Assembly: GCF_900100355.1 (NCBI RefSeq)
Contig: NZ_FNFH01000002.1
Coordinates: forward strand, 722,127-786,126
Length of the DNA: 64,000 bases
Reading direction: 5' to 3'
Source: Microbulbifer yueqingensis
GTDB taxonomy: Bacteria > Pseudomonadota > Gammaproteobacteria > Pseudomonadales > Cellvibrionaceae
The notes beneath the pieces are model-generated. The model searched no databases. It worked only from the letters and a program-made list of their open reading frames with translations, and was not told where the DNA came from. Within the stretch, counting starts at the first letter, position 1. Every line of letters starts with the position of its first letter. Made by a program: the position numbers and the translations under genes. Positions 18,874 through 28,140 of this stretch are shown here, in pieces.

Positions 18874-20244
18874 TTATTTACGCTCGGCGTTTTCCGCCAC
18901 GATACCGGCACTCTGCTCATCGAGGATGTGCAGGATACGCTTGGCGCGGCCGTTGACGATGGTGTGCATCAGCACGGTCGGGATAGCCACACACAGACCC
19001 AGAACGGTAGTTACCAGGGCTGAGGAGATACCACCGGCCATCGCTTTCGGGTCGCCGGCGCCGAAGATGGTGATCGCCTGGAAGGTGATGATCATACCGG
19101 TAACGGTACCCAGCAGACCCAGCAGCGGGGCCACCATGGCGATGATCTTCAGCAGGTTCAGGCCGGACTCGATGGCCGGACGCTCTTTCAGCACCGCCTC
19201 TTCCATCTTCAGCTCCAGGGTCTCGCCGTCGATGCCCTTGTTCTCTTCGGCCACGGCCAGAACACGACCCAGCGGGTTGTTGGTGTTCGGCTGCGGGTCG
19301 CGCAGCTGCGCGTTAACCTTGGAGGACACGCCGGACAGGACGAGCAGGCGCCAGATGGCCAGCAGCATGGCGATCACACCAACAGCGGTGATGATGTAGC
19401 CAACAATGCCACCCTGGTGCCAGCGCTCGACGATGTCGGGGCTGTTGATCATGGCCTTCAGGTAGGAACCGCCGGTCGGGCCGGTCGGGTCAACACCGAA
19501 AGCGGTGAAGCCGGAAGTGGCCGCCTGCAGGTTTTCTGCCATGGACAGGTATTCGCTGTCGGGCTGGCGAATCAGCTCGGCCATTTTCTGGGCGTCGTTC
19601 ATTTCCAGGTACTTGCCGTTGGAAACCAGGTTGAAGTTACCCACACGGACAACTTCCTGTTCGACCTGCTCGCCGTCGGGCTTGATCACGGTACCGTTGA
19701 ACTTGACTACCTTGCCGTCCTCAACGATTTCGCGCTGCAGTTCGAACCACAGGCGCTCGATCTCTTCGATGGTCGGCAGTTTGGTCTGGGAGTTCATCTT
19801 GTCGATCAGCTGATCCAGGAACTCACCGCGGCCCGGGTACTGCGCGGAAACGATGGAAGTTTCCAGGGTAGCGCGCAGGTCGCCGGCGGTGGAGGTCATG
19901 TGACCGAACAGTTCTTTCAGGGAGCCCATGCGCTCGTCCAGCTGCTCACGCTTCTGCTGGACCATTACTTCCTGCTCCTGGTACTTGGCTTCCAGGCGCG
20001 CGGAACGCTCTTCTTCCTGAGTACGGGTCTGCTTGGCCTGGTTCAGCAGGGACTGCTGGTTGGCCTTCTGGCGACGGAACTGGGCTTCACGCTGCTTGTG
20101 CTCTTTGGACTCGGCAACCTTGGAGTTGCGAACCATCTGCAGCAGTTCGTCCAGGGACTGAGCCTTTTCCTGCGCAACGGCGGAAGCGCTGATCAGGCCG
20201 GCCGCTGCTACTGCAATTACGCGTTTGGCGATAGAGGTTTTCAT
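18874..20244 (-). CDS. TtpC-like MotA/TolQ/ExbB protein with periplasmic coiled coil
   Basis: 456 residues: signal peptide (1-24, ending ASAVAQ), a long charged coiled coil (about 28-115), a globular periplasmic part, a membrane segment (GYIITAVGVIAMLLAIW, about 285) and a C-terminal MotA/TolQ/ExbB domain (VAPLLGLLGTVTGMIITFQ). This architecture is that of TtpC, the extra component required by Vibrio TonB2 systems. Its ATG overlaps the DUF3450 stop in ATGA, so the two are translationally coupled, and exbB follows by 14 bases. Confidence 0.92.
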   Translation of the reverse strand: MKTSIAKRVIAVAAAGLISASAVAQEKAQSLDELLQMVRNSKVAESKEHKQREAQFRRQKANQQSLLNQAKQTRTQEEERSARLEAKYQEQEVMVQQKREQLDERMGSLKELFGHMTSTAGDLRATLETSIVSAQYPGRGEFLDQLIDKMNSQTKLPTIEEIERLWFELQREIVEDGKVVKFNGTVIKPDGEQVEQEVVRVGNFNLVSNGKYLEMNDAQKMAELIRQPDSEYLSMAENLQAATSGFTAFGVDPTGPTGGSYLKAMINSPDIVERWHQGGIVGYIITAVGVIAMLLAIWRLLVLSGVSSKVNAQLRDPQPNTNNPLGRVLAVAEENKGIDGETLELKMEEAVLKERPAIESGLNLLKIIAMVAPLLGLLGTVTGMIITFQAITIFGAGDPKAMAGGISSALVTTVLGLCVAIPTVLMHTIVNGRAKRILHILDEQSAGIVAENAERK

Positions 20245-21023
20245 TGCGCTGCCTCCGGAGCCGCAATCGGCATGGTCATGATGTCGGTGGTAGCCTGCTT
20301 CTTGGCAATCTTCAGGCCCTGCATGATGGCGCGACGGTAGTCGCCGGCATCAATCTCAACCCAGCCCTTCTGCTCTTTGTCGTAGGCGAGGGAGATCTTG
20401 GAATCGGTGGTCTGAGCCACCAGGGCGATACGACCGATCTGCAGGACGTTTACTTCGCGGTCCTGGCCGTTCACGTTCAGGGTGGTGCCGTAGCTGTCGA
20501 TACCACGCGCGTACTCGGCTTCGAAGTTGTACAGTTCCAGCACCTGGCGGAATTTCTCCGCTACGGTGATATCGGAACGGTCCATGTTGTTCTTGACGTT
20601 TTGCAGGTTGGCCAGGCGCTCTTCCAGCTTGAACGGTGCGTCCAGCTTGATGAACTGCTCCAGGCCGTCGAGCATGCGCAGGATCAGCGGCTGGATCTGG
20701 CGCTCGATTACAGTGACGTTTTCGATGGACTCTTCCAGGTCCTTGATCACTGCCAGCTGGTTGGCCAGCTGCTTTTCCAACTGACGGTTGTAGACACGCA
20801 GGCCGTCAATTTCCTTGTTCACTACCTTGAAGTCCTGCAGCAGGCTGCTGGTTTCTTCGGCAATCTTGTCAATGCGCTTCTGTGAAGCCTGAGCCGCAGT
20901 GGTTTTCTGCTGGCCCACGGCGAGCACATTGTCGAGTGTATCCGCAGTGGCTACGCTGCCGTAGAGCGCGCCGGCAGACAGCGCAGTGGTCAGCGCCACA
21001 GCCATGAATCGCTTGGTTTTCAT
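20241..21023 (-). CDS. DUF3450 family periplasmic protein, first gene of the TonB2-type operon
   Basis: 260 residues from the ATG at 21023 (GGGGGGTC just upstream). A signal peptide (MKTKRFMAVALTTALSAGA..., cleavage likely after SVATA) is followed by a predicted coiled coil (about 40-115, DGLRVYNRQLEKQLANQL) and a smaller domain. DUF3450 proteins are found almost only beside TtpC-ExbB-ExbD-TonB2 genes; their function is unknown, and a periplasmic partner of the TtpC coiled coil is a reasonable inference. The open frame extends 19 codons upstream, without a ribosome site. Confidence 0.9.
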   Translation of the reverse strand: MKTKRFMAVALTTALSAGALYGSVATADTLDNVLAVGQQKTTAAQASQKRIDKIAEETSSLLQDFKVVNKEIDGLRVYNRQLEKQLANQLAVIKDLEESIENVTVIERQIQPLILRMLDGLEQFIKLDAPFKLEERLANLQNVKNNMDRSDITVAEKFRQVLELYNFEAEYARGIDSYGTTLNVNGQDREVNVLQIGRIALVAQTTDSKISLAYDKEQKGWVEIDAGDYRRAIMQGLKIAKKQATTDIMTMPIAAPEAAQ

Positions 21024-21121
21024 TAGACCCCCCAGTGGGTTCAATATTTCACAACATGGTCGCGATGAATTAGCTGCCACAACGCGGTAGTTTTAGGCTT
21101 GAAGACAGCTAAGAGCCGCAC

Positions 21122-21149
21122 ATTGTAAACAGCCGACTTGATTATTCAA
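21122..21149 (-). promoter_or_regulatory. Probable sigma-70 promoter of the DUF3450-TtpC-ExbBD-TonB2-TPR operon
   Basis: On the minus strand: TTGAAT (-35, 21144-21149), 16 bases, TACAAT (-10, 21122-21127). This would give a leader of roughly 90 bases before the DUF3450 ATG. No Fur-box-like sequence overlaps it. Confidence 0.6.
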
Positions 21150-21269
21150 ATGCCGTTTAAGAGTATCGGCCCGCGTGTGTAGCACGGTAACAAACAGGTA
21201 ACACCTGCGAGTCATGTGCACCCAATTGCGGCGGCAATTTCAATGTGCGAGGACCGGGAAATTACCAGA

Positions 21270-21288
21270 TTGCACATATTTTGTGCAA
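21270..21288. repeat. Perfect 7-bp inverted repeat, possible operator
   Basis: TTGCACA-TATTT-TGTGCAA: two perfect seven-base half sites separated by five bases, dyad-symmetric like a dimeric regulator site. It lies 7 bases beyond the folA stop and about 120 bases upstream of the predicted promoter of the TonB2-type operon. No T-tract follows it on either strand, so a terminator is less likely. Confidence 0.5.
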
Positions 21289-21295
21289 CCCGTAT

Positions 21296-21805
21296 TTATT
21301 TTGACCTGTCGTACCGGACTAAACAGTAGTTGTATTCGTCTTTATCCGAGGCCGGATGGCACTCGCGGAACGATTCGACCCAAGAGTCATCAATCTCCGG
21401 AAAGAAAGCGTCCCCCTCGACTTCGGCGTCCACCTCGGTCAGGTATAGCCTCCGGGCCAGCGGCAGCGCCTGCCGGTAGATCTCGGCCCCGCCGATCACC
21501 ATCACCTCATCTGCACCGCTGGCGACCGCGGATTCCCCTGCCACCGCCAGCGCCTGCCCGAGTGAGGAAACGGAGATTACCCCATCCGCGCCCCACTGCG
21601 GGTTGCGCGAGATCACGATATTGTCGCGACCGGGCAGTGGCCGCCCGATGGACTCGAACGTCTTGCGCCCCATAACCACCGGTTTCCCCAGGGTGGTGCG
21701 CTTGAAGTACTGCAGGTCGCCGGAGATCCGCCACGGCAGGCTGTTGCCCAGGCCAATGGCGCCGTTGCGCGCCACCGCGGCGATCAGTGCTACCGGGGCG
21801 CCCAT
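21296..21805 (-). CDS. folA: Dihydrofolate reductase
   Basis: NADPH-dependent reduction of dihydrofolate, regenerating the cofactor consumed by ThyA; target of trimethoprim. 169 residues. Signature IGLGNSLPWRISGDLQYFK contains the active-site Asp (equivalent to D27 of E. coli), followed by PVVMGRKTFESIGRPLPGR and VIGGAEIYRQALP. The ATG overlaps the thyA stop by one base (TGATG), so translation is coupled. Last gene of lgt-thyA-folA. Confidence 0.96.
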   Translation of the reverse strand: MGAPVALIAAVARNGAIGLGNSLPWRISGDLQYFKRTTLGKPVVMGRKTFESIGRPLPGRDNIVISRNPQWGADGVISVSSLGQALAVAGESAVASGADEVMVIGGAEIYRQALPLARRLYLTEVDAEVEGDAFFPEIDDSWVESFRECHPASDKDEYNYCLVRYDRSK

Positions 21806-22638
21806 CAGACCGCCACCGGTGCAGGAATGTGCGGGTGCGCCTCGTAGCCACGCAACTCAAAGTCCTCGAAGCGGAACTCGAACAGGTCGGTGACATCCGG
21901 GTTGAGGTGCATCTGCGGCAGGGGCAGCGGCTCGCGGGACAGCTGCTCCTCTACCTGCTCCATGTGGTTGGAATACAGGTGGGCATCGCCGAAGGTATGG
22001 ATGAACTCTCCGGGCTGCAGGCCACAGACCTGGGCCATCATCAGCGTGAGCAGGCTGTAGGAAGCGATATTGAACGGCACGCCGAGGAATATATCGGCGC
22101 TGCGCTGGTAGAGCTGGCACGACAGGCGGCCATCGGCCACATAAAACTGGAACAGTGCATGGCAGGGCGCCAGGGCCATCCGCCCCGCCACGGCGTTGTC
22201 CGCCGGCGACACCCCCTCGTCGGGAAGATCGGCGGGATTCCAGGCGCTGACCAGCAGACGACGGGAATCCGGCCGGGTGCGGAGCTGCTCCAGTACGAGC
22301 TTTATCTGGTCGATATGGCGCCCGTCGGCAGCCGGCCAGGAGCGCCACTGGTGGCCGTAGACCGGCCCCAGGTCACCCTCGGCCGTGGCCCACTCATCCC
22401 AGATGCGGACACCGTTTTCCTTCAGGTAGGCGATATTGGTCTCGCCGCGCAGGAACCACAGCAGCTCGTGAATAATCGAGCGCAGGTGGCACTTCTTGGT
22501 GGTGACCAGGGGAAACCCCTCCGTCAGGTCAAAACGCATCTGGTAGCCGAATACACTCCGGGTGCCGGTGCCGGTGCGGTCGTCCTTGTAGGTACCATGG
22601 TCGCGCACGTGGCGCATCAGATCGAGATATTGCTTCAT
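21805..22638 (-). CDS. thyA: Thymidylate synthase
   Basis: Makes dTMP from dUMP and methylene-tetrahydrofolate. 277 residues, 13 more than E. coli ThyA; the extra residues form a loop ([13 protein letters not shown], about 141-153) just before the catalytic [12 protein letters not shown] (C159). Other motifs: [25 protein letters not shown], and the C-terminal [13 protein letters not shown]. It lies 33 bases downstream of lgt and overlaps folA by one base, the classical lgt-thyA-folA arrangement. Confidence 0.97.
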   Translation of the reverse strand: MKQYLDLMRHVRDHGTYKDDRTGTGTRSVFGYQMRFDLTEGFPLVTTKKCHLRSIIHELLWFLRGETNIAYLKENGVRIWDEWATAEGDLGPVYGHQWRSWPAADGRHIDQIKLVLEQLRTRPDSRRLLVSAWNPADLPDEGVSPADNAVAGRMALAPCHALFQFYVADGRLSCQLYQRSADIFLGVPFNIASYSLLTLMMAQVCGLQPGEFIHTFGDAHLYSNHMEQVEEQLSREPLPLPQMHLNPDVTDLFEFRFEDFELRGYEAHPHIPAPVAV

Positions 22639-22671
22639 TTATTACACCTTGTCCTCGCCTGCGGACCGCCC

Positions 22672-23511
22672 TCAGGCGCCGCCCTTCGCCTGTTGGGCCG
22701 GCTTGTGATCACTGTTCTCGTCCGGGGTTGGCTGGGTGCGGTAGCTCCACACCATCAGCGCGATACCGGCAACGATCATCGGCAGGCTGAGCAGCTGACC
22801 GCGGGTCATCCAGCCGAACAGGTCAAAGCCGATATGCCCATCCGGCTCCCGCACGAACTCCACCGCGAAGCGGAAAATACCGTATAAAAGAAGGAAGAGC
22901 CCCCCGACCGCAAGTCGTGGCCGCGGCTTGCGTGAGAACCACCAGAGGGCCGCAAACAGCACCAGCCCCTCCAGGAATGCCTGGTAGAGCTGGGAGGGGT
23001 GGCGGGCCAACATCTGCGGGTCGCGGGGGAACACCATCCCCCAGGGGCCGTCGGTGGGACGCCCCCACAGCTCCTGGCCTATGAAGTTGCCGAGACGCCC
23101 CAGTCCCAGGCCGATCGGCACCAGCGGCGCGACGAAGTCGATCAGGTCGGGGAAGGTGGTACCTATCTTGCGCGCGTAAATCGCAGTAGCCAGCATCACG
23201 CCCACCAGGCCGCCGTGAAAGCTCATGCCCCCTTCCCACACACGCAACAGCGACAGCGGTTCCTCCACCAGCTGCGGGAAGTTATAAAAGAACATGTAGC
23301 CGAGGCGACCGCCAGCGACCACGCCAATGGCGCAATAGAGGATCAGGTCCTCCACCTCCGACTTGACCAGGGGGGTCCAGGGCTTGGCCGCGCGCCGCAG
23401 GGCCAGCCACCAGGCGGCGATGAAGCCCGCCAGGTACATGAGTCCGTACCAGTGCACTTTCAGCGGCCCTATGGCCACGGCAACCGGGTCGATTTCAGGG
23501 TAAGTCAGCAT
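22672..23511 (-). CDS. lgt: Prolipoprotein diacylglyceryl transferase
   Basis: Inner-membrane enzyme that transfers diacylglycerol from phosphatidylglycerol to the lipobox cysteine of prolipoproteins. 279 residues from the ATG at 23511 ([21 protein letters not shown]), aligned with the usual Lgt N-terminus; the upstream in-frame extension is unconserved. Seven hydrophobic helices, the MSFHGGLVG motif, and the Lgt signature [17 protein letters not shown] are visible. Substrates in this window include the lipoproteins at 30.3 and 49.2 kb. Divergent from the NRDE gene across 113 bases. Confidence 0.95.
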   Translation of the reverse strand: MLTYPEIDPVAVAIGPLKVHWYGLMYLAGFIAAWWLALRRAAKPWTPLVKSEVEDLILYCAIGVVAGGRLGYMFFYNFPQLVEEPLSLLRVWEGGMSFHGGLVGVMLATAIYARKIGTTFPDLIDFVAPLVPIGLGLGRLGNFIGQELWGRPTDGPWGMVFPRDPQMLARHPSQLYQAFLEGLVLFAALWWFSRKPRPRLAVGGLFLLLYGIFRFAVEFVREPDGHIGFDLFGWMTRGQLLSLPMIVAGIALMVWSYRTQPTPDENSDHKPAQQAKGGA

Positions 23512-23624
23512 GGTCAGATCGGCTTTGTTGGCAAAGCGCGTATTATGGGCGTAAACGCGCCCGCTGCCAAAGTGCCGCCGACCGGTGCGGGGCAATCCAG
23601 AACAGTGAGACCGGAAGTACCGCC

Positions 23625-24464
23625 ATGTGCCTGCTGCTTTTTGCGTATCGCGCCCATCCCCGCTACCCGCTGCTGATGGCCGCCAACCGGGACGAGTTCT
23701 TCAGCCGCCCCTCGGCCCCGGCCGGCTACTGGGGGGAGACCGGCGTTGTGGCCGGCCGCGACCTGCAGGCGGGCGGCACCTGGGCCGGGGTCGCCGCCGG
23801 ACGGGTGGCAGCGGTCACCAACATCCGCGAGCCCCAGGTGCCGAGCCCGGCGGAACCGCTCTCCCGCGGCGATATCCCGCGCGATTTCCTGCTGGGCTCG
23901 ACTCCTCCGGACGATTTTGCCCTACAGCTCGCGGCGCCGCGCTACCGGGGGTTCAATGCGTTGCTATTCCAGCTGGGCGCCCAACGGGAACTGGTCTGTG
24001 CCGGCAATCGCCATCCCGCCTTTGCCTTCTCCCCCGGCATTCACGGCATCTCCAACGGCGCCCCCGACGCCCCCTGGCCCAAGGTGGTGCGCGGGCGGGA
24101 GCAACTGGCAGCGCTGGTAGGCAAGCTGGCCGGCGAAATCGACCGGGATAACTTTGTCGCGCCCGCCCTGGAGCTGCTGGCCGACCGCCGGCGCCCCCCG
24201 CGCGATGCGCTGCCCGACACCGGCGTCGGCGGCGAGCTCGAGCACGCGCTGTCGCCCATCTTCGTCCATATCCCGCCCGGCGAACTGGCGGTTCCGCGCG
24301 ACGGTATCGAGGCCCCGCGGGACGCTTACGGCACTCGCGCCAGCACGCTGGTGGCGGTGGACCGGGAGGGCGTGACCCAGCTCTGGGAGCAGAACTTTGA
24401 CGAGGACACGGGCGCGGGGCCCCTGCGCCACTATACCCTCACCTCCCCCCGCACCTCCGGCTGA
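23625..24464 (+). CDS. NRDE (TANGO2-like) family protein
   Basis: 279 residues starting [29 protein letters not shown], which carries the diagnostic N-terminal Cys and the NRDE motif of the transport-and-Golgi-organisation 2 family. [17 protein letters not shown] segment and a [14 protein letters not shown] segment follow, as in other members. An Ntn-hydrolase-like fold with Cys2 as nucleophile has been proposed for the family; a role in haem or lipid handling has been suggested in eukaryotes, but the bacterial function is unknown. ATG preceded by GGAAG. Confidence 0.88.
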   Translation: MCLLLFAYRAHPRYPLLMAANRDEFFSRPSAPAGYWGETGVVAGRDLQAGGTWAGVAAGRVAAVTNIREPQVPSPAEPLSRGDIPRDFLLGSTPPDDFALQLAAPRYRGFNALLFQLGAQRELVCAGNRHPAFAFSPGIHGISNGAPDAPWPKVVRGREQLAALVGKLAGEIDRDNFVAPALELLADRRRPPRDALPDTGVGGELEHALSPIFVHIPPGELAVPRDGIEAPRDAYGTRASTLVAVDREGVTQLWEQNFDEDTGAGPLRHYTLTSPRTSG

Positions 24465-24804
24465 TCCTGCCCTCCTCTCCCATCCCGCCGCCGGGGACTT
24501 TGACCACGCAGTCCCAAATAGCGCTGTCACATAGAGTGAAATGAACGGTGCGCCAAGCAAATCCCCGAATTGTTGCCATACTTAATTTCACGGGGCGGCC
24601 AATGTTGATATACGCGCAACAGCGCGGGACAGCCGCCCATAAAAAGGAACGTCGCGCGGGACGCAAGACAAAGGCGGGCCGTCGATAAGTCACTATCGAC
24701 GCACAACAGGACGGGCTCGCCGCAGGTTGGGAAGGTATGAACGATCTGGCGCCCGACGTCTGAATTTCGGATTGCACCGGGCCCTGCAGCATCGCTGAGG
24801 TACC
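24465..24804. other. Intergenic region before the transpeptidase island
   Basis: 340 bases with no convincing gene or strong sigma-70 promoter. A perfect 7-bp inverted repeat (GTCGATA, loop AGTCAC, TATCGAC) lies at 24681-24700. The region just before the first transpeptidase holds its ribosome site (GAGG, five bases before the ATG) and probably its promoter. Confidence 0.5.
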
Positions 24805-26736
24805 ATGTCGTATTTCAACCCTGAGCGCCGCACACGCAAATCTGTACTGCCATTGTTGATGCTTGGCAGCCTGTGCATAGTCGCCCTCTATTACGCCTTT
24901 ACCGCGAACCAGCAGACGGTGCCGGTCTTGCCGGAAAATGCCGTGCGCCCCCACCTGATTCGCTGGCTGGTTGAAAACCCCGATTCCTGGCCGGCCCAGG
25001 ATCCTATCTTCAATCCGGCCGCCGTGCGCCGGATCTATGAGCGCACCGACTATCGGCTGCTCTGGTTCGACAACTACAGCCTGAGCGACACCGCCAATGA
25101 CCTGCTCAAGCAGCTGACTGCCTCGAGCTCCGGCAACCCGAGCAGTATGGTGGATTACCGCTACCACCTGGGCTACTTCGACCGCACCCTGCGCGATACA
25201 CCACAGCGCCTGCAGATGGCGGCAGTGCTGGATGTACTGTTGACCGATGCATTTGTGTCTTACGCGCAGGATACCCAGCTCGACAAGATGAAACCCCGCA
25301 CCCGCAGGGAGCGCGACATCACGCCCGTCAGTCACAACGAGGGCCGCTTCGAGCTGGTGGCCTATACCGCGCAACGCCAGGCCAGCTCCAGCGGCCGCAA
25401 GTATTTCCGCGGCTATGAGCGGGGCGCCACCGTGCGCCGGGAAAGTGACATCAACCGTTACCGCCACTATACCCGCAGCCGCAATATCGACCGCTCGCGT
25501 CACTACTCCTATCCACGCAGCGGCGAGGCCCGCAGCCGCAGTACCAGCTCGCGCTTCGCCCCCGGGGGACTGCCCCCGCGCAACGGCCAGCGCAGCTACA
25601 CCACCAGTGACGGCCTGCCCGCGGTCGGTGGCGCGCCCGACCACAGCGAGGGCCCGTACATAGCGGAAGACACCCCTTACGGGCGCGAGGAGCAGGCACT
25701 GCGGGAACAGCTGGCACTCTACCGCAGCATCGCTGACAGTGGCCGCTGGCGCCCGCTCCCGGCCGGTCCGGCGATGACCATTGGTGCCCGCCATCCCAAC
25801 GTCGCCCACCTGCGCAACCTGCTGTCCCTGTATGGCGACTACCGCAGTTACACCGGTGAGGCCAACAGCACCCGGTTCGACCGCCGCCTGCATGAGGCTG
25901 TGCTGCGCTTCCAGCGTCGTCATGGACTCAAGGCCGACGGCATCGTGGGGCGCGAGACCCGGGCGCGCCTGAACCTGTCGCCCACGGCCCGCGTCAACAT
26001 TATCGAGAAGAATATCCGCCGGCGCAGGGAGCTGCCGACCAACCTCGGGGACCGTTTCATCCAGGTGAATGTACCCGCGTACGAGCTGTATTACGTGGAG
26101 GATGACCGTATCCAGCTGTCGATGAATGTGGTGGTCGGAAAGAAGAAGCACGCCACGCCGGAGATTACCACCCGGGTCAGCAGGGTAGTGTTCAACCCTA
26201 CCTGGACCGTGCCGCGCAGTATCCTGGTCAATGAAATATTGCCCAAGGCACGCGCCAACCCGGAGGGCATGGAGAAAATGGGGTACCGTGTAGTCAGCGG
26301 CAGTGGGGAGCACCTGCCCCTCACCTCCAAGAACCTGTCCGCCGCCAAGCAGGGATCATTCCTGATGCGACAGCTGGGTGGAGAGGACAATATCCTCGGC
26401 CGGGTCAAGTTCGAGATCCCCAATACCGACGATATCTACCTGCATGACACCCGTGCCCGCAGCCTCTTCTCGCTGACCGAGCGCGGCTACAGCCACGGGT
26501 GTATCCGCCTGGAGAAACCCCGCCACCTGGCCGAGGCACTGCTGCGCCCGCAGGGTGACTGGGACCAGTGGCGCATCAACCAGCTCACCGTGGGCGACGA
26601 GACTACCGAGGTGAACATGAAGCGAAACGTTAAGGTATATATCACCTACTGGACTGCCTGGGTCGATGGGCAGGGTCAGCTGCATTTCCGGCCGGACATT
26701 TACGGCAAGGACGGTCTCGCCGCCAACCAGTTCTGA
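24805..26736 (+). CDS. L,D-transpeptidase, LdtD/YcbB type, with Arg/Ser/Tyr-rich insert
   Basis: 643-residue inner-membrane-anchored periplasmic enzyme that would form 3-3 cross-links in peptidoglycan. Order: N-terminal anchor (LPLLMLGSLCIVALYYAF, about 15-32), an LdtD-like scaffold region (about 50-150), an insert of about 100 residues very rich in Arg, Ser and Tyr (about 190-265), a peptidoglycan-binding domain (LHEAVLRFQRRHGLKADGIVG, about 375), and a C-terminal YkuD domain with the catalytic SHGCIRLEKP (Cys566). Compared with E. coli LdtD (615 residues) the basic insert stands out. The next two genes are shorter paralogues, and the fourth is MepK-like; in E. coli ldtD and mepK are also adjacent. 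Confidence 0.92.
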   Translation: MSYFNPERRTRKSVLPLLMLGSLCIVALYYAFTANQQTVPVLPENAVRPHLIRWLVENPDSWPAQDPIFNPAAVRRIYERTDYRLLWFDNYSLSDTANDLLKQLTASSSGNPSSMVDYRYHLGYFDRTLRDTPQRLQMAAVLDVLLTDAFVSYAQDTQLDKMKPRTRRERDITPVSHNEGRFELVAYTAQRQASSSGRKYFRGYERGATVRRESDINRYRHYTRSRNIDRSRHYSYPRSGEARSRSTSSRFAPGGLPPRNGQRSYTTSDGLPAVGGAPDHSEGPYIAEDTPYGREEQALREQLALYRSIADSGRWRPLPAGPAMTIGARHPNVAHLRNLLSLYGDYRSYTGEANSTRFDRRLHEAVLRFQRRHGLKADGIVGRETRARLNLSPTARVNIIEKNIRRRRELPTNLGDRFIQVNVPAYELYYVEDDRIQLSMNVVVGKKKHATPEITTRVSRVVFNPTWTVPRSILVNEILPKARANPEGMEKMGYRVVSGSGEHLPLTSKNLSAAKQGSFLMRQLGGEDNILGRVKFEIPNTDDIYLHDTRARSLFSLTERGYSHGCIRLEKPRHLAEALLRPQGDWDQWRINQLTVGDETTEVNMKRNVKVYITYWTAWVDGQGQLHFRPDIYGKDGLAANQF

Positions 26737-26901
26737 CCGGAAGCGCGGCCGGAGGCCCCGGCCGGCCGCGCATATTCCTTTTTCGCCCTGAGGGGCGCGT
26801 GGCGCATTCCCCATAAGTATTGGTTCGGGCACCCCCATTAGTTATCACTGTGAGCACGAGTCTCAGTCCATCTGGCCGATTCCGTCTCACAGGGGTAAGT
26901 C

Positions 26902-28137
26902 ATGGGTGCCGACAACCATCAACGGTTCCGCGAAATTCCGTCCACCCGGCGTTGCAGTGCGCTGGCACTGGCAATCGCCGTAGGGCTTTCGGCCCAGGGC
27001 CCGCTTGCTGCAACCACCGGTGCAGACCCCGCCGCCAGCCCGGTCGGGGAAACTCTCGACCCTTTTAGCCCGTACGGTCGCCAGCACGCCCTGCTGGCTG
27101 AAGAGCTGGCTCGCTACCGGGCCCTCACTGCCGGCGATGCCTGGCAGCCGCTGCCCGCGGGCGCGGCGCTGGCCCCCGGCACGCGCGACCCACGGGTCGC
27201 GCAACTGCGCAGCCTGCTCATGCAGTACGGCGACTATTCCCTCGAGGACCACCGCGACCCGGCCCATGGCGCGGACGAATACGACTCGCGGCTGCTACAG
27301 GCGGTACAGCGCTTCCAGCGCCGCCACGGCCTGAGGGACAGCGGCCTGGTGGACGACGCCACCCGGGCGCACCTGAATGTCCCCCCGGCCAGGCGGGCCG
27401 AAACACTGTTGGCCAACCTGGTGCGCCTGCGGAATATGCCGCGGGAGCTGGGCCCGCGCTACATCCTGGTCAACATACCGGACTACAGCCTGCGCCTGAT
27501 GGACGGCGAACGCGAGTCCTTCCGCATGCGCGTGGTCGTGGGGAAACCCAAGCACGCCACGCCGCAGATCAGTACCCGTATGACCCGCGTGGTGTTCAAC
27601 CCGATCTGGCGGGTGCCGCAGAATATCGCCCTGCGCGAGTTGCTGCCCAAGGGCAGTGCCAGCCTGGCTGCCGACGGCTACCGGCTGGTCAACCATCGCG
27701 GGCGGGCGGTGCCCTTTACGCGCGGAAATATTGCCGGAATTCGCCGCGGCAAGATCATGCTGCACCAGAAGGGCGGACCGGGAAATGCACTGGGACGGGT
27801 GAAGTTTGTCATCCCCAACCGCGACGCCATCTTCCTGCATGACACCAACAGCAAGCACCTGTTCAAGAAGAATGAACGTGCCTTCAGCCACGGCTGTATC
27901 CGCCTGGAAAAACCGCTGGAGTTCGCACGCCTGATGCTGGCGGAGCAGAACAACTGGAGCGATCGGCGCATCGAACGCTACCTGAACACAACCCGTACCC
28001 GCGGCGTGCCCCTGGAACAGCCGCTGCCGGTGTATATCGCCTACTGGACCGCGTGGGTGGATGAGGAGGGCCTATTGCAATTCCGCCCGGATATCTACGA
28101 GCGGGACCCGGAGGATGCCGCCCGGGCGGCTGAATAG
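26902..28137 (+). CDS. L,D-transpeptidase, second tandem paralogue
   Basis: 411 residues: an N-terminal signal peptide (hydrophobic CSALALAIAVGLSAQGPLAA, about 18-37), a peptidoglycan-binding domain (LLQAVQRFQRRHGLRDSGLV, about 130-150) and a YkuD domain with SHGCIRLEKP (Cys332). It lacks the long scaffold of the first paralogue but shares stretches such as VVVGKxKHATPxIxTR and YWTAWVDxxGxLxFRPDIYxxD, so duplication is evident. Probably secreted into the periplasm. Its TGG-type changes in the substrate loop (VFNPIWRVPQNI versus VFNPTWTVPRSI) suggest altered specificity. Starts 165 bases after the first copy, with GGGG before the ATG. Confidence 0.92.
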   Translation: MGADNHQRFREIPSTRRCSALALAIAVGLSAQGPLAATTGADPAASPVGETLDPFSPYGRQHALLAEELARYRALTAGDAWQPLPAGAALAPGTRDPRVAQLRSLLMQYGDYSLEDHRDPAHGADEYDSRLLQAVQRFQRRHGLRDSGLVDDATRAHLNVPPARRAETLLANLVRLRNMPRELGPRYILVNIPDYSLRLMDGERESFRMRVVVGKPKHATPQISTRMTRVVFNPIWRVPQNIALRELLPKGSASLAADGYRLVNHRGRAVPFTRGNIAGIRRGKIMLHQKGGPGNALGRVKFVIPNRDAIFLHDTNSKHLFKKNERAFSHGCIRLEKPLEFARLMLAEQNNWSDRRIERYLNTTRTRGVPLEQPLPVYIAYWTAWVDEEGLLQFRPDIYERDPEDAARAAE

Positions 28138-28140
28138 GGC

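Noticed and set aside
21024..21295. A Fur box controlling the TonB2-type operon
   Set aside because: No GATAATGAT-type repeats are present near the predicted promoter.
24439..26313. A 624-codon open frame on the minus strand opposite the first transpeptidase
   Set aside because: No recognisable domain or ribosome site, and the plus-strand gene has all catalytic motifs.
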